From Alicyclobacillus sp. (lineage in GTDB: Bacteria; Bacillota; Bacilli; Alicyclobacillales; Alicyclobacillaceae), in contig JAIMAY010000025.1 of assembly GCA_023511725.1 (NCBI GenBank), forward strand, positions 1 through 38,012: a stretch of 38,012 bases of DNA, given 5' to 3'. The notes under the pieces are model-generated. The model was not told where the DNA came from and did no database searches. It saw only the letters and a list, made by a program, of their open reading frames with translations. Shown piece after piece: positions 26,896-37,099 of this stretch. How positions within the stretch are numbered: the first letter of the stretch is position 1; every line of letters starts with the position of its first letter. The translations under genes and the position numbers were made by a program.

Positions 26896-26951
26896 CTCAT
26901 CATCCAACTATCTCCTGGGGCACGTCCAAGATCATCACGGAGGGGTGCGCG

Positions 26952-28142
26952 ATGTCCATTCTCTTGCAAGACCTGGATGCACTGGTGGAGCAGGTCAAGG
27001 ACGATGTGGTGCGGTGGCGCCGTTATCTACACCAGCATCCGGAACTGTCATTTCAAGAGCACGAGACCGCGCAGTTTGTCTATGATACCCTGACGTCCTT
27101 CGAGGTCTATGAACTTTCGCGTCCGACACCCACCAGCGTCGTGGCGCGCCTGAAGGGGAGCCGGCCGGGGCCGGTACTGGCGCTTCGAGCCGACATGGAT
27201 GCCCTTCCGATTCAGGAAGAGAACACGTTCGAATTCGCCTCCACTCGGCCCGGGGTGATGCACGCCTGCGGGCATGATGGGCACACCGCCATCCTGTTGG
27301 GCGTCGCCAAGGCTCTCGCGTCATGCCGAGACCAACTGCAGGGCGAGGTGCATTTCATCTTCCAACATGCCGAGGAGTTGTTCCCCGGCGGTGCACAGCA
27401 GTTGGTGGACGCCGGGGTCATGGAGGGCGTGGACTTCGTTGTCGGCGCGCACCTGTGGGCGAATGAGCAGGTGGGAAAGGTGCTGGTCAAGGCCGGATCG
27501 CTGATGGCTGCACCGGATGCATTTTACCTCACCATCCGCGGCAGAGGCGGTCATGCAGCGTACCCGCATGCCACGGTGGATCCCATCGCCATCGGTGCGC
27601 AGGTGGTCACCAATCTGCAGCACATCGCGTCGCGCCACGTGGACCCGTTGCAGCCCATCGTGGTGTCCGTCACGCAGTTTCACGCCGGCACCGCCCACAA
27701 CATCATCCCGGAAACCGCGGAGCTGTGCGGCACCGTGCGTACCCTCAGCCCGGCGTTGCGCGAGCAGGTGCCGAAGTGGATGGAGCGGATCATCCGCGGG
27801 ATCACCGAGGCGCACGGCGCCAGCTACGAGTTTCGCTACGAGCGGGGGTACAGGGCGGTCATCAATGACGAAGAGGTTACCGCGCGCGTACGCGATGCCC
27901 TGATCCGGGTGTTTGGTGAGGAGATTGTCCAGGAGGCAACACCGACAATGGGTGGCGAAGACTTCTCCGCCTATCAGACGGCGGCACCTGGGACGTTCTT
28001 CTTCATCGCGGCGGGCAACCGTGACAAAGGCATCGTCTATCCTCACCATCATCCGCGTTTCACGGTCGATGAGGATGCCTTACCGATGGGTGTGCGGGCT
28101 TTTCTCGGGATCATCGGCAGTTTCTGCGGACCGACTGCCTGA
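26952..28142 (+). CDS. M20-family amidohydrolase (N-acyl-L-amino acid type)
   Basis: A 396-residue metal-dependent hydrolase that cleaves N-acyl (acetyl, benzoyl or similar) groups from amino acids in the cytoplasm. The two-metal site shows as 'MHACGHDGHTAILLG', 'HAEELFPGGA' and 'GGEDFSAY', and a lid dimerisation domain sits in between ('GRGGHAAYPH'). These are the marks of subfamily M20D, which includes hippurate hydrolase and aminoacylase. ATG 26952 has GGAGGGG eight bases upstream. The next two genes, a DUF3311 protein and a sodium-solute symporter, follow closely and may bring in the substrate or export the product. Confidence 0.93.
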   Translation: MSILLQDLDALVEQVKDDVVRWRRYLHQHPELSFQEHETAQFVYDTLTSFEVYELSRPTPTSVVARLKGSRPGPVLALRADMDALPIQEENTFEFASTRPGVMHACGHDGHTAILLGVAKALASCRDQLQGEVHFIFQHAEELFPGGAQQLVDAGVMEGVDFVVGAHLWANEQVGKVLVKAGSLMAAPDAFYLTIRGRGGHAAYPHATVDPIAIGAQVVTNLQHIASRHVDPLQPIVVSVTQFHAGTAHNIIPETAELCGTVRTLSPALREQVPKWMERIIRGITEAHGASYEFRYERGYRAVINDEEVTARVRDALIRVFGEEIVQEATPTMGGEDFSAYQTAAPGTFFFIAAGNRDKGIVYPHHHPRFTVDEDALPMGVRAFLGIIGSFCGPTA

Positions 28143-28172
28143 CCGGGGCCGGGAATGAAAGGAGGAATGGGC

Positions 28173-28370
28173 GTGCGCGCGGTGCGCTGGCTTGCGGTTC
28201 TTCCCTTTCTTGCCCTGATCATCGGCATGTTCTTTGCCAATCGAACGCAGCCGTTCGTGCTTGGGCTGCCGTTCATTCTCTTCTGGACGGTGTTGTGGGT
28301 GGTGCTGACCAGCGCCATCATGGCGGTGGTCTGCTTGACGGACCCCGCCAACCGCGGAGGTGACGCGTGA
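28173..28370 (+). CDS. DUF3311 small membrane protein
   Basis: 65 residues with two hydrophobic spans and the DUF3311 core 'LPFILFWTVLWVVLTSAIMAVVC', seen in outline. Members are encoded directly before sodium-solute symporters (yhjC before yhjB in Bacillus) and probably act as a transporter subunit. GTG 28173 is preferred: AAAGGAGG ends seven bases before it, while ATG 28155 and 28167 are upstream of or against that site. One base separates its stop codon from the symporter start. Confidence 0.85.
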   Translation: MRAVRWLAVLPFLALIIGMFFANRTQPFVLGLPFILFWTVLWVVLTSAIMAVVCLTDPANRGGDA

Positions 28371-28371
28371 C

Positions 28372-29847
28372 GTGAACGCGGCGCTGGCGGTTCTCATCCT
28401 CGGTTTGTTGGTGGCGCTCGTCCTCGGTTTGCTGGCACGGTTCGGGAAGACGATGACCCTCGAGCAGTGGTCCACGGCCGGGCGAAGCTTCGGCACGCTG
28501 TTCGTGTTTCTGTTGTCGGCGGGCGAGATCTACACGACCTTCACCTTCCTGGGCGCAAGCGGCTGGGCCTACGGTAAGGGCGGACCGGCGCTGTACATCC
28601 TATGGTATGGCGCGCTCGCCTACGTCCTGTCCTATTGGATGCTGCCCGCGATTTGGCGATACGCCAAGGAGAAAGGTCTGCTGTCTCAGTCGGACTTCTT
28701 TGTGGTCAAATACCAAAGCCGCGCTCTGGGTTGGCTTGTGTTCATCGTCGGGATCATCGCCATGGTGCCGTACATGGTGCTGCAGCTGAAAGGGCTTGGC
28801 AGCATCGTGCAGATAGCGTCCTATGGCAGCCTGTCCTCGGCCGCTGCGGTGTGGATTGGCGCGCTGGCGGTCGTGATTTATGTGTATGTGTCCGGCGTTC
28901 ACGGTACGGCGTGGACCGCGGTGCTCAAGGACACGCTGGTGCTTGTCGTCGTGTTGTTCTTGGGGATCTATCTGCCCGTGCACCTGTATGGCGGGATTGG
29001 GCCGATGTTCCACGCCATCGACGCCGCGAAACCCGGTTATCTGGCGCTTCCTTCGAAGGGTATGAGCGTGTGGTGGTTCATCTCCACGGTGTTGCTCTCG
29101 GCGCTCGGATTCTACACCTGGCCGCATGCGTTCCAGGCGGTGTACACCGCGCGCGACGCACGCGTCTTCCGCCGCAACGCGGCGCTATACCCGCTGTATC
29201 AGCTCATTCTCCTGTTCGTCTTCTTCGTGGGCTTTGCGGGCATCTTGAAGATTCAGCCGCCGCTCACCGGCTCGGCAGGCGACACCTCGCTGCTGGTGTT
29301 ATCCGTTCAGACGTTCCCGCGGTGGCTGGTGGGTATCATTGGCGTGGCGGGGATGCTCTGCGCGCTGGTGCCGGGATCGCTCTTGGTGCTCACCTGTGCC
29401 ACGATGATTGCCAAGAACGGCTACCGGGCCATTCGGCCAGACGCGACGGATGATCAGGTCGCGCGCCTCGCTCGCTATCTCGTACCGGTGGTCGCGTTGG
29501 TGGCGGTCTACTTCACATTCCGTGGCGGACAGACGATTGTCGCCCTGCTGCTCATGGGCTACAGCCTGGTGACACAGTTCTTCCCGGCCATCGTGTTCAG
29601 CCTTGCACGCCGCAACCCGCTCACGAAGCAGGGAGCATTCTTCGGGATTCTCGTCGGCGAGATCATCGTTGCGTACACGACCATCACCAATCAGACGGTG
29701 GCCCAGCTTTTGCCCACGTTCCCGCAGTGGGTGAAAGATCTCAACGTTGGTATCGTTGCCCTCGTGGTCAATCTCGTGGTGGCGTTCGCGGTCAGCTCGG
29801 TGACGCGCCGACCCGATGTGTCCGCGGATTCAGCCGTGAGGGCTTGA
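28372..29847 (+). CDS. Sodium:solute symporter (YhjB type)
   Basis: A 491-residue SSS-family carrier with about 13 hydrophobic spans. It has 'LEQWSTAGRSFG' near the start, 'GEIYTTFTFLGASGWAYGKG' (in outline) at the sodium-site helix, and 'LKDTLVLVVVLFLG' further on, as in YhjB-like metabolite permeases. The substrate is not evident. Together with the DUF3311 protein it makes a two-gene transport unit downstream of the amidohydrolase, so an acylated amino acid or a carboxylate is a fair guess. GTG 28372 has GCGGAGG eleven bases upstream; the in-frame GTG at 28360 overlaps that site. Confidence 0.9.
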   Translation: MNAALAVLILGLLVALVLGLLARFGKTMTLEQWSTAGRSFGTLFVFLLSAGEIYTTFTFLGASGWAYGKGGPALYILWYGALAYVLSYWMLPAIWRYAKEKGLLSQSDFFVVKYQSRALGWLVFIVGIIAMVPYMVLQLKGLGSIVQIASYGSLSSAAAVWIGALAVVIYVYVSGVHGTAWTAVLKDTLVLVVVLFLGIYLPVHLYGGIGPMFHAIDAAKPGYLALPSKGMSVWWFISTVLLSALGFYTWPHAFQAVYTARDARVFRRNAALYPLYQLILLFVFFVGFAGILKIQPPLTGSAGDTSLLVLSVQTFPRWLVGIIGVAGMLCALVPGSLLVLTCATMIAKNGYRAIRPDATDDQVARLARYLVPVVALVAVYFTFRGGQTIVALLLMGYSLVTQFFPAIVFSLARRNPLTKQGAFFGILVGEIIVAYTTITNQTVAQLLPTFPQWVKDLNVGIVALVVNLVVAFAVSSVTRRPDVSADSAVRA

Positions 29848-29872
29848 CAGTGGCCAAAGCGTGATCCACAAT
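29844..29872 (+). promoter_or_regulatory. Promoter of the DUF4395 gene
   Basis: TTGACA (29844-29849), 17-base spacer, CACAAT (29867-29872). The -35 overlaps the stop codon of the symporter gene. Confidence 0.6.
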
Positions 29873-29916
29873 CGATCCCAATCCGGATATTCCAATAAAA
29901 AAGGTTGGTGTTTAGG

Positions 29917-30366
29917 ATGGGATCGATCACGGCTTCTCACGCCGTTTCCAACGCGATACCGAGGCCCTTGGTCCGCGCGAACCAGTGGTTCATTGTCATC
30001 TGCGTCCTCGCCACGTGGCTCACGGGTTGGCACATTCTGCTCGTCCTGCCCCTTGTGGCGGGGCTCGGTGGGGCGCTGTTCAACTTCAATCCGGTGATGC
30101 GTTTGGCGAAGCTGTTCCTGCGGCGACAGCCGTCCAAGTATGCGCTGGAAGATCGGGAACAACAGCGCGTGAATCAGTGGATTGCCGTGGCCTGCCTGGC
30201 GTTGAGCCTGGTTTCGTTCGCGGCGGGCTGGATCATCGCCGGCTACCTGTTCTCAGTGCTGGTGTTTTTGGCAGCGTTCATTGCCATTCTGGGTTTCTGC
30301 ATCGGCTGTTTTCTCCAGTATCAGATCCGCATGCTCATGCATCGCAGGCGCATGCGACACTCTTGA
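29917..30366 (+). CDS. DUF4395 membrane protein
   Basis: 149 residues with four hydrophobic spans (about 25-42, 45-62, 88-105 and 108-132). The conserved pieces are 'RANQWFIVICVLATWLTG', 'FNFNPVMRLAKLFLRR' and 'EDREQQRVNQWIAV', which place it in DUF4395, an integral membrane family without a known job that often accompanies rhodanese or thioredoxin-like genes. ATG 29917 follows AAGGTTGG; TTG 29905 and GTG 29908 are in frame and possible. It has its own promoter and a clear terminator. Confidence 0.85.
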   Translation: MGSITASHAVSNAIPRPLVRANQWFIVICVLATWLTGWHILLVLPLVAGLGGALFNFNPVMRLAKLFLRRQPSKYALEDREQQRVNQWIAVACLALSLVSFAAGWIIAGYLFSVLVFLAAFIAILGFCIGCFLQYQIRMLMHRRRMRHS

Positions 30367-30387
30367 ACAAGGTACATCTAGGAGCTT

Positions 30388-30412
30388 CCCCCGCGACCTG
30401 GCGGGGGTTTTT
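30388..30412 (+). terminator. Terminator of the DUF4395 gene
   Basis: CCCCCGC (30388-30394), a six-base loop, GCGGGGG (30401-30407), then five T residues. Confidence 0.92.
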
Positions 30413-30573
30413 GTTTCACACCTCATCCGACAGAAAGTCCATCCTTGCTCGCCCCTCTGGCATTTGAAAGCGCTTTATGGTACATCTTTGATCAAGGCGT
30501 CGCTGATGTGTTCAAAAGTTGGACAGTGTGTCGAGATATTGTGCAGGAGACGGGGAATGGCGGGATCGACATC

Positions 30574-31875
30574 ATGGAGTTGGATACCACAGGCGTCCTC
30601 ACCATCCTTGACGTGATGCCGGACGCGGTGACCGTGGTCGACGCGGAGGGTCGCGTCGCATACTGGAATCGGGCGGCAGAGCGCGTATACGGCATCGCGC
30701 GAGAGGACATCCTGGGCCGGCCGGTGAGCGAGTTTTTTCCGCGTGAGTCGGTGATGCTGTTGCAGGTGCTGCAAACCGGGATGCCGGTCACGCACGTGTA
30801 CCACCGGCCGCGGCCGGCCTGGCATGTGTTCATCAGCGCGGTCCCGCTGCGCGACGCGTCCGGCCGCCTGGTGGGCGCGGCGGCGGTGGAGCGCGACATC
30901 ACGGCGGTGATCCGCCTCAGCGAGCGGCACGCCGCGCTGAATGCGGAGGCCGGGCAGGCGTCCCTGTGGCTGCACACGCCGTGGATGAGCGAGGTGGTGG
31001 AGCTTCTCCGGTTCGGCCCTGCGCACGGCCCTCTGGTGCTGGTAATGGGCGAGCCCGGAACGGGCAAGGCGAGCCTGTTGCGGCAGGCGCTTCAGGAGCT
31101 TGGCGCGCCTGGGCCGGTGTGGACGGTGGCGTGCGAGTCGCTGTCGGAGCCGCTGTCGGAGTTGGAGCTGTTCGGCGCGGCGGGAGGTTCGCAGGCGCCG
31201 GAACGACCGGGGGCGCTTGCGCGAGCGGCGGGAGGCGTGTTGCTGTTGAGGCGGATCGACGCGTTGCCCATCACGACCCTCCACCGCCTCGGCCACGCCA
31301 TCACCGAGGGCTGGTTCCAACCGCCGGGCGGGGATGCATCCCAGCCGCTCCGTTGCCGCATTGTGGCTACAGCGGACGCGAATCTCCCGGAGCGGGTGGC
31401 GGCCGGCGAGTTCCCGGCGCGCCTGTACTACGCCTTCCAGCATGTCGTGGTGCCGCCGCTGCGCGCCCGCCGCGACGAGATCAGCACCTGGGCGGTACAC
31501 TTTCTGCGCGAGGTCTGCAGGGAGCTGGGGCGTCCCCTTCCGTCCTTGACAGGAGATGCGGTGGCGGCGCTCACGGCGTACGACTGGCCCGGCAACCTGC
31601 CGGAGTTGCGGCACGCCATGCGCGCTGCCGTGCAGCGTGCGACCGGGCCCGAGGTCACGGCTGCGGATCTGCCCATCCCGCTCCGCCCCGTCACACTCCA
31701 GGACGTCGCCAAAGAAGCGCTGCCGCTGCCGCGGTGGTCGAGCGAGTTGGAGCGGGATCGGATAGAACAGGCCCTGCGCCAGTGCGGTGGCAACAAAGCA
31801 CGCGCGGCGCGCATGCTCGGCATCTCCCGCGGCTCACTCTATTACAAGCTGCGCCAATACGGAATGGAGGAATGA
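30574..31875 (+). CDS. PAS/AAA/Fis regulator with degenerate sigma-54 activator domain
   Basis: 433 residues. An N-terminal PAS sensor (about 8-115), an AAA+ domain (about 140-355) and a C-terminal Fis-type helix-turn-helix (395-429, 'GGNKARAARMLGISRGSLYYKL'). The layout is that of RocR, the arginine/proline catabolism activator of Bacillus, and rocA starts three bases downstream. Walker A 'GEPGTGKA' (159-166) is kept. However, the GAFTGA loop that touches sigma-54 is missing ('LFGAAGGSQAPERPG'), and the Walker B position reads 'GVLLLRRID' without the Asp-Glu pair. It probably neither hydrolyses ATP normally nor remodels sigma-54 polymerase. The start is uncertain; the frame is open to 30445. 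Confidence 0.85.
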   Translation: MELDTTGVLTILDVMPDAVTVVDAEGRVAYWNRAAERVYGIAREDILGRPVSEFFPRESVMLLQVLQTGMPVTHVYHRPRPAWHVFISAVPLRDASGRLVGAAAVERDITAVIRLSERHAALNAEAGQASLWLHTPWMSEVVELLRFGPAHGPLVLVMGEPGTGKASLLRQALQELGAPGPVWTVACESLSEPLSELELFGAAGGSQAPERPGALARAAGGVLLLRRIDALPITTLHRLGHAITEGWFQPPGGDASQPLRCRIVATADANLPERVAAGEFPARLYYAFQHVVVPPLRARRDEISTWAVHFLREVCRELGRPLPSLTGDAVAALTAYDWPGNLPELRHAMRAAVQRATGPEVTAADLPIPLRPVTLQDVAKEALPLPRWSSELERDRIEQALRQCGGNKARAARMLGISRGSLYYKLRQYGMEE

Positions 31876-31878
31876 TGC

Positions 31879-33426
<1,548 letters not shown>

Positions 33427-33502
33427 AACAAGAAGCCCCTCCGCTTGCCCGCTGCGAGTGTAAAATATTCCGGCACTTCCCAGGAAATACGATCACGATT
33501 CA

Positions 33503-33538
33503 AGAGCGCGCGATGTCACAGTCGCGCGCTCTCTTCGT
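33503..33538 (+). terminator. Probable terminator of rocA
   Basis: AGAGCGCGCGA (33503-33513) and TCGCGCGCTCT (33522-33532) form an 11-pair perfect stem with an eight-base loop, followed only by CTTCGT. Strong stem, weak T-tract. From here to 33716 no gene is seen. Confidence 0.65.
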
Positions 33539-33716
33539 GAGCGGCAACAGACAACCTTCGACCGCATACTCATCCAATAGCCTGAAACATTCGTCCTGGT
33601 GAAAGCGTCATTCATGCAGACGAAGACGTTCATACGCTGCCGAAATTTTTGGAGAGGATTTCAAGTTGCCGGGTGTATGTTGAGCGCAGAGACAAGCAGG
33701 ATGGGAGTGGGGAGGC

Positions 33717-34187
33717 ATGACGACGGCAGAGCCGCAGGCTTTCCGTTGGTACTGCATCACCGGCAGGCTGGAGGGTGATGGATCGGACGTCGCCACGGTG
33801 GTCTGCTTTGTACAGGCGTCATCGCCCGCCAGCGTTATCAAGCATTTCGGAGGCAGGCAGAAGTGCAAGGATCTGTTGGGGAGATCTCGCGTCGTTCTCT
33901 TTCCCAAACGTCCCGCGGAGGTCATGTCGCTTCCGCGTGACTGGACGCCAGCCGATATCCGATCCGGTCTCGTCCAAGGGCTGCATGTGATTGTGCAGGT
34001 GATCCCTGCCGTGCGCTACGTTTGTGACCAATGCGGGGCCGAACGCATGTCCGAACGCTGGTATGACCACGTGTGGTGCTCCTGCGGACAGGCCGTCCGG
34101 CCGGCGGCGCCTGTGGGCACAGAGACGGGGTTCGGATGGCTTCATTTTCCGCAGCGCGGGCCGTTGTCAACCCTCAGTCACACCTAG
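33717..34187 (+). CDS. Zinc-ribbon hypothetical protein
   Basis: A 156-residue soluble protein. Residues 1-98 form an unknown mixed domain. Residues 100-125 hold a treble-clef or ribbon-like cluster: C103-x2-C106 and C121-x-C123, with H118 nearby ('YVCDQCGAERMSERWYDHVW' followed by CSCG). ATG 33717 has GGGGAGG directly upstream. No function assigned. Its last codons (34136-34157, encoding WLHFPQR) are repeated 3.6 kb downstream, just after the ABC ATPase gene, which suggests that the intervening module arrived by insertion at the end of this gene. Confidence 0.75.
   Translation: MTTAEPQAFRWYCITGRLEGDGSDVATVVCFVQASSPASVIKHFGGRQKCKDLLGRSRVVLFPKRPAEVMSLPRDWTPADIRSGLVQGLHVIVQVIPAVRYVCDQCGAERMSERWYDHVWCSCGQAVRPAAPVGTETGFGWLHFPQRGPLSTLSHT
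34136..34157 (+). repeat. Left copy of a 22-bp direct repeat
   Basis: Identical over 22 bases to 37776-37797 (begins ATGGCTTCAT, ends CCGCAGCGC). Similarity continues loosely on both sides (a GGGC and CAAC register after the core). Here it codes for WLHFPQR at the end of the zinc-ribbon protein. The pair brackets the secreted-protein/ABC module. Confidence 0.9.
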
Positions 34188-34286
34188 GCCGACCGCGAGG
34201 GGTAAGTGATAGAGTTTCATACACAAGCAATGGGCAGCGGGGTGCGCCGCAACCTGGCGAAAAGCCGTTGGGCCCTATTGGGACTA

Positions 34287-34316
34287 TTGACAAAAAACAA
34301 AAAAAAGAGATATCAT
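34287..34316 (+). promoter_or_regulatory. Promoter of the secreted-protein/ABC module
   Basis: TTGACA (34287-34292), an 18-base spacer made almost only of A, then TATCAT (34311-34316). The A-rich spacer is unusual in this GC-rich genome and should bend the DNA, which often goes with strong promoters. Confidence 0.75.
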
Positions 34317-34423
34317 GATTAGCGGGAGCTCCTGATGGGTCGTCGCGACGACTCCTGACAAAGGGGGTACATTTCGCGGGGAAGGTCGGAGCTCGCACTA
34401 CGAAGCTCGCCGCAGGGGTAACA

Positions 34424-34786
34424 TTGTTGGGTTTGTCGGCAGCGTCGGGTGTTGCATGGGCAGGTACCGCGTGGCAGTCATTCGCTGGCGCACTGCCGCG
34501 CTTTCAACAAGCCGCTATAATTAGCCACGACGTCAATCAGAACAACTCCTACGCGCAAGCGAAGTTGTCAAATGTCGGTGGCGACTATAAGCTTAACATG
34601 AACGTATACGACGCCACCAACAACAAGCAGGTGTCGGCGACGTACGAAGGGGCGGACGACGGCACTCTCGCGAACTTCAACCTCGATTCCTCTTCCTTGG
34701 GTCATACGGTAAACTTGGTGGCCTGGACAGCCAATTGGACGGTTGTTCAAGTGGAATATTCCGGCCAGTTCCGAGCTGACAGTTGA
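34424..34786 (+). CDS. Small secreted protein, candidate exported peptide or bacteriocin-like
   Basis: The frame encodes a clear signal peptide (basic 'KVGARTTK' then 'LAAGVTLLGLSAASGVAWA') and a mature part of about 107 residues. The mature part has no Cys and is rich in Asn, Ser and aromatic residues in alternating beta-like strands ('YKLNMNVYDATNNKQVSATY', 'VNLVAWTANWTVVQVEYSG'). I recognise no family. The signal sequence needs codons upstream of 34424, but that frame has no ATG, GTG or TTG back to its stop at 34316. The AAAGGGGG site at 34360-34367 points to ATT 34371, which would be in frame only if the G-run at 34378-34381 had one more base. TTG 34424 is a fallback start. The next genes encode an ABC exporter. 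Confidence 0.6.
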   Translation: MLGLSAASGVAWAGTAWQSFAGALPRFQQAAIISHDVNQNNSYAQAKLSNVGGDYKLNMNVYDATNNKQVSATYEGADDGTLANFNLDSSSLGHTVNLVAWTANWTVVQVEYSGQFRADS

Positions 34787-34813
34787 AGTCGGTGTCTGGT
34801 GTGAACTTTCCGG

Positions 34814-34842
34814 GGCGGCTTCGGCCATGGGTCGAGGCCGCC
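34814..34842 (+). promoter_or_regulatory. Hairpin between secreted-protein and permease genes
   Basis: GGCGGC (34814-34819) and GCCGCC (34837-34842), with inner TCG/CGA pairs, followed by TTTC. It may attenuate transcription, so that the secreted protein is made in excess over the transporter, as is common in peptide-export operons. Confidence 0.5.
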
Positions 34843-34860
34843 TTTCGAGGAGTGAACACG

Positions 34861-35733
34861 GTGGTCGTATTGAAGCGGGTCATCCTGTCCAAGCGGACCT
34901 GGATTTGCTTCCTGATACTTCTCGCCATCAGTCTCATCGCGGCGCTTCAAGGGGCGACGCAGTACAGTCAGGATCGACAATTGATAGAGCGGCTGGACCA
35001 AGGTTATCCGGACAGCATCAATCTGATTTCGCCGTCACATTATTGGTTGGGTATGTCGGATGGTTTCTTCTCATCATTCTACCACTTCATCTTTCCTCTG
35101 TTGGTTTCCATCCCGTTGGCGGACCTCATCTTCGAAGAGTGGACGACAGGAAACATCGTGTATCAACTGGTGAGGATGAGTCGCCGCAGGTACTACCTTG
35201 CGAAGGTCTCCGCGACTTGCTTATGCGCCTTTGCGCTCTGCTTACTGCCCATGCTGCTCAACATGGTGGTGGTCAACGCACTCGTGGGTCAGTGGAACAT
35301 GTCGAGTTTTTCGGCATCATACGCCAAGTTGGTGCATGGGACTGCGCGTCTTGCGGATTCTACGTCTTTGTCTCAGCAAAAAGAGTTGTTCTCCGGCTTG
35401 CTGGAGGCATCCCCCTACGTGTACGCCTTTGTGTACTATCTGATCAACGCCGCGTATGCTGCAGCCTACGCGTTCTTCGGCCTGGCCGTGTCCCTGTTCA
35501 TCCGCAATCGCTACTTGATAGTGATGGCGCCTTTCATTCTGTATATCTGCGTATGGATTGCGTTCTCCTTGATTCAACTCCTTCCGTGGGATCCATTTAA
35601 TTTCCTGGATCCGAGGCAACCGGTCACGCATCTGACCTACGCGGCTTTTGTCGTTGATTTTCTTGTGTTGGGGTTAGCTGCAGGAGTGGCTTACGTGACG
35701 GGGGTGAGACGCCATCAGGATGTTCTTGGCTGA
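34861..35733 (+). CDS. ABC-2-type permease 1
   Basis: 290 residues with six hydrophobic spans (about 14-30, 70-90, 117-142, 183-208, 215-242 and 262-280). 'EEWTTGNIVYQLVRMSRRRYYLAK' (in outline) after the second span resembles the cytoplasmic coupling segment of ABC-2 exporters of the BcrB or LanEG type. GTG 34861 is preferred because GAGGAG at 34847-34852 is eight bases away; the frame is open back to TTG 34783. It overlaps the next permease gene by 14 bases. Confidence 0.75.
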   Translation: MVVLKRVILSKRTWICFLILLAISLIAALQGATQYSQDRQLIERLDQGYPDSINLISPSHYWLGMSDGFFSSFYHFIFPLLVSIPLADLIFEEWTTGNIVYQLVRMSRRRYYLAKVSATCLCAFALCLLPMLLNMVVVNALVGQWNMSSFSASYAKLVHGTARLADSTSLSQQKELFSGLLEASPYVYAFVYYLINAAYAAAYAFFGLAVSLFIRNRYLIVMAPFILYICVWIAFSLIQLLPWDPFNFLDPRQPVTHLTYAAFVVDFLVLGLAAGVAYVTGVRRHQDVLG

Positions 35734-36373
35734 CTGCGCGCGGTGGACATGCCAGGACTTACGAATCCGACGCACAACGGCGCTTTGGTTGGCCGTGATG
35801 CCACTCTTCCACGTCGCGGGATCACTTTGGATGCCGTATTTGCGAACCGCTCCATCGTTGGAGTATTGGGTGCTTTATTATGAGTACCCCTTCAGTTACA
35901 TTCCCATCTTCATCTTCTGGTTGACGAGTGTAGCTGGACGGCTTCCTCCATACGTCATCGTTCGCCGGTATCGTTCCCGACTGGAAATTTTGCTACATCA
36001 AATGGTCACCGCGGCCTTATGCGCGCTCCTGTACACGGGGGTCATCTGTGTTGTGGCTGGGATCCTTTTTTGGGTGGCCACGGGTCGATCCGTACTTGCG
36101 GGATATAGCGCTGCGTTTGTCGTGTCGTTCTACCTGTGCATGGCTTTGGCTGGTACCGCATGTCAAATCCTGAGCCTGTGGTGGGGTCGCGTGTTTGCGA
36201 CCATCGTTGTCTTGGCGGTGTTCATCACGGATAGGTTTTCCACCCAGATCATCACCCGTGCGCTGTGGAATGTGTCGGCGCACCCGCTGCTCTCCATGGC
36301 CGTGCCCGCGGGGTTCATTGTTGCACTTGCGATAGTGGGTGGTTGGCGAGTGCGGAGGGTGGATATATTCTGA
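35720..36373 (+). CDS. ABC-2-like permease 2
   Basis: 217 residues, about six hydrophobic spans, start ATG 35720 inside the end of permease 1. Sequence similarity to known families is low. Size, topology and position in a run of three membrane genes before an ABC ATPase gene indicate a permease subunit. The motif 'VIVRRYRSRLEILLHQ' between spans 2 and 3 could be the coupling helix. Function inferred from context. Confidence 0.65.
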   Translation: MFLADCARWTCQDLRIRRTTALWLAVMPLFHVAGSLWMPYLRTAPSLEYWVLYYEYPFSYIPIFIFWLTSVAGRLPPYVIVRRYRSRLEILLHQMVTAALCALLYTGVICVVAGILFWVATGRSVLAGYSAAFVVSFYLCMALAGTACQILSLWWGRVFATIVVLAVFITDRFSTQIITRALWNVSAHPLLSMAVPAGFIVALAIVGGWRVRRVDIF

Positions 36374-36393
36374 TTTGTGTCCGGGGGTTGGGT

Positions 36394-37068
36394 ATGGCCT
36401 ATTGTTGGGTCATTTTGAGATACCTGTGGCGCCGGAACCTGAGCTGGGTCGGTGTGATTGCCCTTGTCAACGTAGGACAAGCCTTGTTTCTGAATTTGAG
36501 CGCTCTGGACCCTTGGGTCCTGTATGAACGCTCGCAGCCCGACTATGCTTCGTTTCTGTATTGGATGCTCTGTTTCCTAGGATATCTGACGTGTCTTTTG
36601 GTGGTGTGGGGTCCCATGCCTCCCAAGGTGGTTCTGAACATTCGTCTTCGAACCCGCTCTCGTTCCAGCTATGCACTCGGCCGCGCACTGTTGGGAGTCA
36701 TCGTCACGCTATTTTACGCCGCGTGCTGGGTCGTGACGGCCGTCGTTGCAGGCGGACTCCATTCCCAGCAAACGTCCCTTCGAGGATGGATCTTGGCCGG
36801 CGTCTTCGTGGTACTTTGTCTTGACATCCACGCCCTGATTTGGCTTTTGTTGCAGGTCGTCACGCGCGCCCAATGGGCCACCATGGTGTTCTTGGCCTTG
36901 GTGTACACCGGTCTCCGGTCTTCTGGCCCGTGTGTTCCCATGCGATACATGTTCATGTCCGTGGCGGCTAAACACTGGCTCACCGTCACCATTGGCGAGG
37001 CGGTGGCCATTTGCCTACTCATGGCCCTCATTCTCTGGCAGGATGGGCGTCGAGACGTCTTGCTGTGA
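36394..37068 (+). CDS. ABC-2-like permease 3
   Basis: 224 residues starting 'MAYCWVILRYLWRRN', with about six hydrophobic spans. 'NIRLRTRSRSSYALGRAL' after the second span is a basic segment that may contact the ATPase. ATG 36394 follows a GGGGGTTGGG purine stretch; the frame extends further back without a good site. Like permease 2 it lacks a clear family match. It ends 31 bases before the ATPase gene. Confidence 0.65.
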   Translation: MAYCWVILRYLWRRNLSWVGVIALVNVGQALFLNLSALDPWVLYERSQPDYASFLYWMLCFLGYLTCLLVVWGPMPPKVVLNIRLRTRSRSSYALGRALLGVIVTLFYAACWVVTAVVAGGLHSQQTSLRGWILAGVFVVLCLDIHALIWLLLQVVTRAQWATMVFLALVYTGLRSSGPCVPMRYMFMSVAAKHWLTVTIGEAVAICLLMALILWQDGRRDVLL

Positions 37069-37099
37069 TTTGCGCGAACGCGAAGGGAGGCCATCTGAA

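Noticed and set aside
30460..30490. Possible sigma-54 promoter (TGGCAT...GC) before the PAS regulator
   Set aside because: The GG-to-GC spacing is 9 or 11 bases rather than the required 10.
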